From positions 15,144,062-15,208,061 of the forward strand of contig NC_050738.1 of assembly GCF_014529535.1 (NCBI RefSeq): DNA of 64,000 bases, written 5' to 3'. A program made the position numbers and the translations under genes. Origin of the DNA: Bradysia coprophila (Eukaryota > Arthropoda > Insecta > Diptera > Sciaridae). The notes below the pieces were generated by a model that worked only from the letters and a program-made list of their open reading frames with translations, made no database searches and was not told where the DNA came from. This document shows positions 59,285 through 64,000 of the stretch, piece after piece. Each line of letters opens with the position of its first letter. Within the stretch, counting starts at the first letter, position 1.

Positions 59285-59345
59285 TCTTTATTTCCACTTA
59301 CAAAAAAGCACTCAGTTTTCTCTCCGTTTACTCTTTACGTTGAAG
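59285..59345. mobile_element. Single end of TTTCCACT...CTCCGTTT element
   Basis: TTATTTCCACTTACAAAAAA, then GCACTCAG and CTCTCCGTTTACTC, match the ends of the elements at 40046 and 44158. No matching second end was found, so this is probably a truncated copy. Confidence 0.4.
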
Positions 59346-59675
59346 TTAATTGCGACTTGTCAACTTTCGGCACCCTGGACTTAACTTAAATCGTCGAGGA
59401 ATGCCTCCAAATAAATTTCTAAAAATCTAGAATTTCGTTTTGGATTTTTAGAATTTATTGCGATTGTGTTAACTTTCGGAACTTTTTCAATTCAATAAAT
59501 GTCCGCCAGGAGGAGTTCACTGCCATCTGCACTGTACAGTACTGTCACATGATAATGTCAATTATGGCAATTATGTCAAAATCCAACAAAAACAAAAAAA
59601 ATAAATAAAACGACAGGATGCTTCTGGTGTTCGCACAATTTAAATGACTGAATCTCTGAATAAATCAGACAAAAT

Positions 59676-62000
59676 ATGACTGAAACCATAGCACATAGCC
59701 AACCGAAACAGTTTCCGTCGGGAACTTGTAGAGCCTGTATGTTAAGCGAAGCTTTTCATCTTGTTACATTCAATAAACAAAGAACTTGTTTACAGGTATG
59801 TTGTTCGACGATTCGAGCAGAATGATATTTTTGTTTGAAAGCAACAACAATTTGGCTGAAATATTTTCCAAATGTACTTCGTTGGAGGTAAGCCACAATC
59901 TACTGGAACAAAAAACCATTTTTGTATCGAATTTAAATCACTAGGCTTCAGACGTCGATGATGGTTTACCGAAGCATATTTGCTTGAGTTGTCACAATGA
60001 CTTGGTCAATGTTAATAAATTTAGATTGTTGTGCACGTCGTCAGACACTTTCTTTCGCCAGAACATGAAGATTAAAGTGGATCATGACGATCATGACAGT
60101 GATGAGGTGGATGTTAATTTTGTTACTGAAGAAGGCGACAAAAACGATAAACAAGAAGGTACAGGCAATATTGTGGAGAAGGCCGAAGATTTAGATGATT
60201 GGTCTCAATCTGATTCAGAAAACAGTCTCACAATTGAAGAATCGAGAGGTTAGTAAATGCCTACGCAGTTTTCTTTGGTGATTATAAATCGGTTTGCAAC
60301 AACTTTTTCAGACGAGCAAACGGCACTTGGCGCAGATATTAACGCAGAGAATTCCGATACAAATGGAACAACTGAAATTGAAACTAGCAAAGACGGTCTT
60401 GATGTTAGCGCAGAAAGTCCGAATAAAAAGTCGACCCTAAGTTGTGACCAGTGCGGCAAAAAGTTTTTCAAACTGCATCGCTTAGAAGGTCACTTACGTC
60501 AACATCAGGGACTTAAGGTTTGTGTTTTGAGGGATCGTTCAGATCGAACAACATTCGATTCGTTGTTTATGTTTTCAGCCTTGCGTCTGTGGAATATGTG
60601 GTAAGGCGTTCAGTAAGTGGTCTGGATTGAGTTTACATATGAGTGGCTGGCACAATGATAAACCAGACCAAAAACAATTCTCTTGCGATGCTGAAAATTG
60701 TGACAAGGTACTAATGGTCTGGAAGTGGAAATGACTGTCTCAGCACCTGGCTCACCGAGAATATTTTGATTCATTTTTTCATGCAAACTGAAATTGGTTT
60801 AACTTTAGGCATACAACATGAAACAATCGCTGAGTTTGCACAAGAAAAATCGACACTCTGATACGAAGACAGTTCAAGAAATTAAATGTGTGTGCGAAGT
60901 GTGTGGAAAACCGTTCAAAACCAGCAACGCACTTAAAGTAAGGTCAAAATGTAATTAAAGACGAGGAGACCAGTTGCAATGAAACTCAATTCATTTTCTA
61001 TTTCCATCAACAGAAGCACACTTATACGCACACTGGATATGACAAAATGCCCTATTCGTGCTCCGTTTGTCCCAAGAAGTATACAACAAAACATAAACTG
61101 AAGGAGCACACAATGCGACATGACGGTAGATGTTTATTCAATATATAAAGCAGCGTTGATAGCGACGCGGTCCAGTTCAGAATAATATCGTAATCCATGA
61201 CATTGCAGGAGTCAAAAATCATATCTGTCCATTTTGTGGACTACGGAAAACTACGCCACACGAGCTGAAAGTTCATATTAATTACCATACGAGGGAAAAA
61301 TTATGGCCCTGTAAATTGTGCAACGCCCAATTTTCGAGCATTGGTAATTTAAGAGATTTTGTTTCCATGTTGGTTTGTTGATTCGAATTTTGATTTTACT
61401 TTTAAACGTAAAGGCAACATGAGCAGACATTTCAAAATTGTCCATTGTGGCATTAAGGCTTATACCTGTAAGTATACCTTTTTAATGATCGGAGTAATTG
61501 CCGAATCAGCCCGATCTGGCAAAATTACTTCTATCCACTGAAAGGTTGAAGCCACTGCAAACTAACATTTTCAGGCACAATATGCGATAGATCATTCGGC
61601 AAATCGGAAACTCTGAAACATCACGTCTATACACACACAGGCGAAAAGGTGAGTATTCAACTGATATCGAGAAATCTCGAGCAGAGCGAGATTCCAACTC
61701 CAGGGTGTAAATGAGCTCTTCAATGTTGTTTTCAAATCGTCACAACGATTTCCAGCATTACGTAGATTTAAAAAAATGTTTGGATGCGAGATTCCTACCC
61801 CTAGAGTACGAATCTCACACGGTGCGAGGTTCCTTTAGTCACCACATAAACGCAGCAATTTAGCGCTACAACTTGCAAAGTTACGATAATAATTTAAACA
61901 CATTTGTCAACAGCCGCATGCTTGCAGCATCTGCAACAAACGATTTATTCAGTCTATTGCGCTGCAGACTCACATGAAAACGCATAAGAAAGTCACCTGA
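59676..62000 (+). CDS. ZAD-C2H2 zinc-finger protein, dispersed fifth gene
   Basis: Eleven exons (59676-59736, 59796-59887, 59945-60248, 60312-60517, 60579-60707, 60809-60937, 61014-61125, 61209-61343, 61414-61467, 61575-61648, 61914-62000) encode 460 residues. The ZAD is split: TCRAC in exon 1 to 2, FSKCTSLE ending exon 2 as in the tandem genes, and HICLSC in exon 3. A long acidic linker (DHDDHDSDEVDVNFVTEEGD) leads to C2H2 fingers from LSCDQCGKKFFKLHRLEGHL to HACSICNKRFIQSIALQTHM, including the same atypical CGLRKTTPHELKVHINYH finger. It shares the finger order and several splice sites with the 16-28 kb genes but is much more diverged and has more introns, so it probably represents an older branch. 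It is a nuclear DNA-binding protein with unknown target. Confidence 0.88.
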
Positions 62001-62800
62001 AATTAAACGGTAGGTATACTCAATATCGTACACAATTTATACTATAACGTCTGACGTAACACTGTGTTATAATGGTAGCAACATTAAAATCAAATATTTT
62101 CTATATTTCATGTGTTTTCGATAGCAACGATAAAATTTAAGCGATAGAAACTCGTGAAGTCTTTCATACCAAGAAGTTTGATAAAATAAATGAAGTACCA
62201 GATTTCCCATTAATCTGTTGACAATGCTAGGATCAAACTAACAAACAGACCCAATAATAGATTAAGATTGGCTTGTTCGATATGTGTTTTTATGTTATTT
62301 GAAATTACGTGTTTCTCTATGTTGCACACATTTCAATGTCAAATATGAATATGTCCAAGGTCCTTTGTGCTAGGTGAAGAACTTGTTCACCAAACAATTT
62401 GTGTTGCCGTCGGTGTTGCCTATTTTACATGTGAAATTAGAAATTAGTCAATAGTGTATGATTCTACAAACAAAGTAATAGGATGGTATCTTGACAACGT
62501 CAAACGCAGTTTGTTTGCTAGAAAGGGTGTTGGTTGACTTTGATTAAAAAAAAAATCTTTAACTTTCCAAAAATACAAAGCTTGGGTTTACAGTTATTTG
62601 TAACAAACCTATTAGACTTATGATAAAATTGCCGGCTGTGAAAGGGCTACATTGATCTCTCTCTCTATCTCCCTATTATCTCTGCGAGGCCACATCAAAT
62701 CCAATAAAAAGAGCACCAGCACAAATGAAAACGTAAAAAAGATATAAAAGAGGTGTAACCGACGCAAGAGAATGGTACCCATGAGAGTCGCTTTTCACTC
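62001..62800. other. Intergenic after the fifth ZAD gene
   Basis: AT-rich, with AATAAA-type signals near 62,130-62,190 that may end the ZAD transcript. No exon was recognised. Confidence 0.45.
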
Positions 62801-62802
62801 GA

Positions 62803-62830
62803 TTGATAAAATATCGATTGTGTCCTTAGA
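62803..62830. repeat. 28-bp direct repeat, left copy
   Basis: The 28 bases starting TTGATAAAATATCGAT and ending GTCCTTAGA occur identically at 63386-63413. The pair brackets the large palindrome but the left copy lies 40 bp away from it. Confidence 0.85.
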
Positions 62831-62870
62831 AGTCGACTGATAATTCGATAGATCTTGACTGATACAGAGG

Positions 62871-63382
62871 GGATCTTTTGAATTTCGACTGACCGAAATC
62901 GGCGCTATTTTTTCCGGGACTTTTTTATGTATGCCTAGTTAGGCCTTGGTGCCTGGGCCCCAAAACAAGTCTCAGATATTTTTGATCTTCCATTACTGGC
63001 TGGTTGTAAGTGGCCAAGAGTCGAAAAATGGGGTTACGTAGTCTGGATTTCATTTCCGTAATGTGGTGAGGACACAGGCGTGTATGGGTTCGTTGGAAAG
63101 CTGAGGTCAAGTTTTGAAGTTAATATTTGCCCCTGAAGTACTCGACCCCAGCTTTCCAACGAGCCCATACACGCCTGTGTTCTCGCCAACTTACGGAAAT
63201 GAAATCCGGACTACGAAACCCCATTTTTTGACTTTTGGCCACTTACAACCAGCCAGGTATGGAAGATCAAAAATATCTGAGACTTGTTTTAGGGCCTAGG
63301 CACCAAGGCCGAACTAGGCATATATAAAAAAGTTCCGGAAAAAATAGCGTCGATTTCGGTCAGTCGAAATTCAAAAGAATCC
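62871..63382. mobile_element. 512-bp palindromic element
   Basis: The left arm from GGATCTTTTGAATTTCGACT pairs with a right arm ending AGTCGAAATTCAAAAGAATC over about 245 bp each, with scattered mismatches and a short loop near 63115-63130. Inside are matched pairs such as CAGGCGTGTATGGGTTCGTT and AACGAGCCCATACACGCCTG. Short frames on both strands are only reflections of the palindrome. It is a non-autonomous foldback element. Confidence 0.75.
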
Positions 63383-63385
63383 ATC

Positions 63386-63413
63386 TTGATAAAATATCGA
63401 TTGTGTCCTTAGA
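63386..63413. repeat. 28-bp direct repeat, right copy
   Basis: Identical to 62803-62830 and only three bases beyond the palindrome's right end. Confidence 0.85.
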
Positions 63414-64000
63414 ATCGGATATCGATGTTTTCAAAAATCAATATCCTCCGACTGTGTTATCGGTAATCAACAAAAATCGACTGATACATCGATTATCAGT
63501 CGATATTTATCGATTATCGATAAAACATTAGACGCATTCCCTTGAAATGGGCGAAATCCTGACATTTTGCTAAACCCTAAATGTCAGCCCTTCCAAGTCA
63601 ATGCGTTAATATTTTATCGATTATTTGGAAATTTTACCGTCGATTTATGGTATTTTTCAATGAAAATGACTAATCGGGAGCCAATTTCAGTTTGAAACTT
63701 TGTAGAATTTTGAGAGCGTAAATTTGAAGTACGGCGTATGATTTGTGGTATAACATGAAAACATACTCGACACTTATGATAAATAAAATTTTCTTTCTTT
63801 TATTTAAATAAATTGTGTACCTCTACACACGTTAGGGTGAAGTGTCACTCCTCTTTAAAGAGTCTAAAATAAACTTCGAAAAATTTACACACCTAGAGCA
63901 GATAAATGTATATAGCCTGTTCCTTAGATGACTATTGTTAAACAGACTCAATACTAACAAACACATACAAGAGTACACATTTCTTCCGATAGTCAAGAAG
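63414..64000. other. Non-coding right edge with ATCGAT-rich segment
   Basis: Positions 63418-63532 hold many ATCGAT, TATCGATT and TCGATTATCG motifs, some resembling the fly DRE (TATCGATA). No gene is recognised to the window end. Confidence 0.4.

Noticed and set aside
62925-63299. Two 61-codon frames on opposite strands in the 512-bp palindrome
   Set aside because: They are mirror images of the same palindromic DNA and do not represent genes.

Overview
The window is nuclear DNA of a holometabolous insect, most likely a fly outside the Drosophila lineage (a fungus-gnat or gall-midge type genome would fit, but the species cannot be named from sequence). The reasons are AT-rich DNA, spliced genes with many introns of about 55-80 bp, five C2H2 zinc-finger genes carrying the insect ZAD domain, and close matches to fly Mib1, Uba1, sigma-class GST, Mars and Tat-SF1. 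Identities rest on recalled family sequences; no search was run. Exon ends were placed by eye from GT/AG sites and reading phase, so a base or two of error is possible.

Layout. 1-7.6 kb: an isolated sigma-GST exon (-), a coiled-coil gene with DUF4200-like character (+) that carries one apparent frameshift, then repeats. 7.67 kb: tRNA-Leu(CAG). 7.8-11.6 kb: gene-poor. 11.8-16.0 kb: complete mib1 (-, 15 exons). 16.5-28.5 kb: four tandem ZAD zinc-finger genes in an A-B-A'-B' order that points to duplication of a two-gene unit; A' is decayed. 28.9-32.7 kb: WASHC4/SWIP (+). 33.0-34.3 kb: mRpS31 (-). 35.3-35.8 kb: a single-domain rhodanese (-) framed by inverted repeats. 36.5-38.1 kb: Tat-SF1 homologue (barc, +, one exon). 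38.1-41.6 kb: retroelement fragment and palindromic elements. 41.7-48.2 kb: Uba1 (+) with a 3-kb first intron that holds a palindromic element. 50.9-52.2 kb: an intronless gene for an Escherichia-type diaminopimelate decarboxylase, lysA (-). 53.9-55.5 kb: cystinosin (+). 55.7-57.8 kb: mars/HURP (-). 59.7-62.0 kb: a fifth ZAD zinc-finger gene (+). 62.0-64.0 kb: repeats, including a 512-bp palindrome.

The most notable item is lysA. Animals lack the diaminopimelate pathway to lysine, yet this reading frame keeps the PLP lysine and every signature motif of the bacterial enzyme, follows Escherichia LysA almost block for block, and lies between two ordinary spliced insect genes. This reads as a horizontally acquired, probably functional bacterial gene. 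The other genes are unrelated housekeeping, signalling and regulatory genes: Notch-ligand ubiquitylation (mib1) and its E1 (Uba1), endosomal actin (WASHC4), mitochondrial translation (mRpS31), splicing (barc), spindle (mars) and lysosomal cystine export (cystinosin). The spaces between them are rich in short non-autonomous inverted-repeat elements of at least eight kinds.
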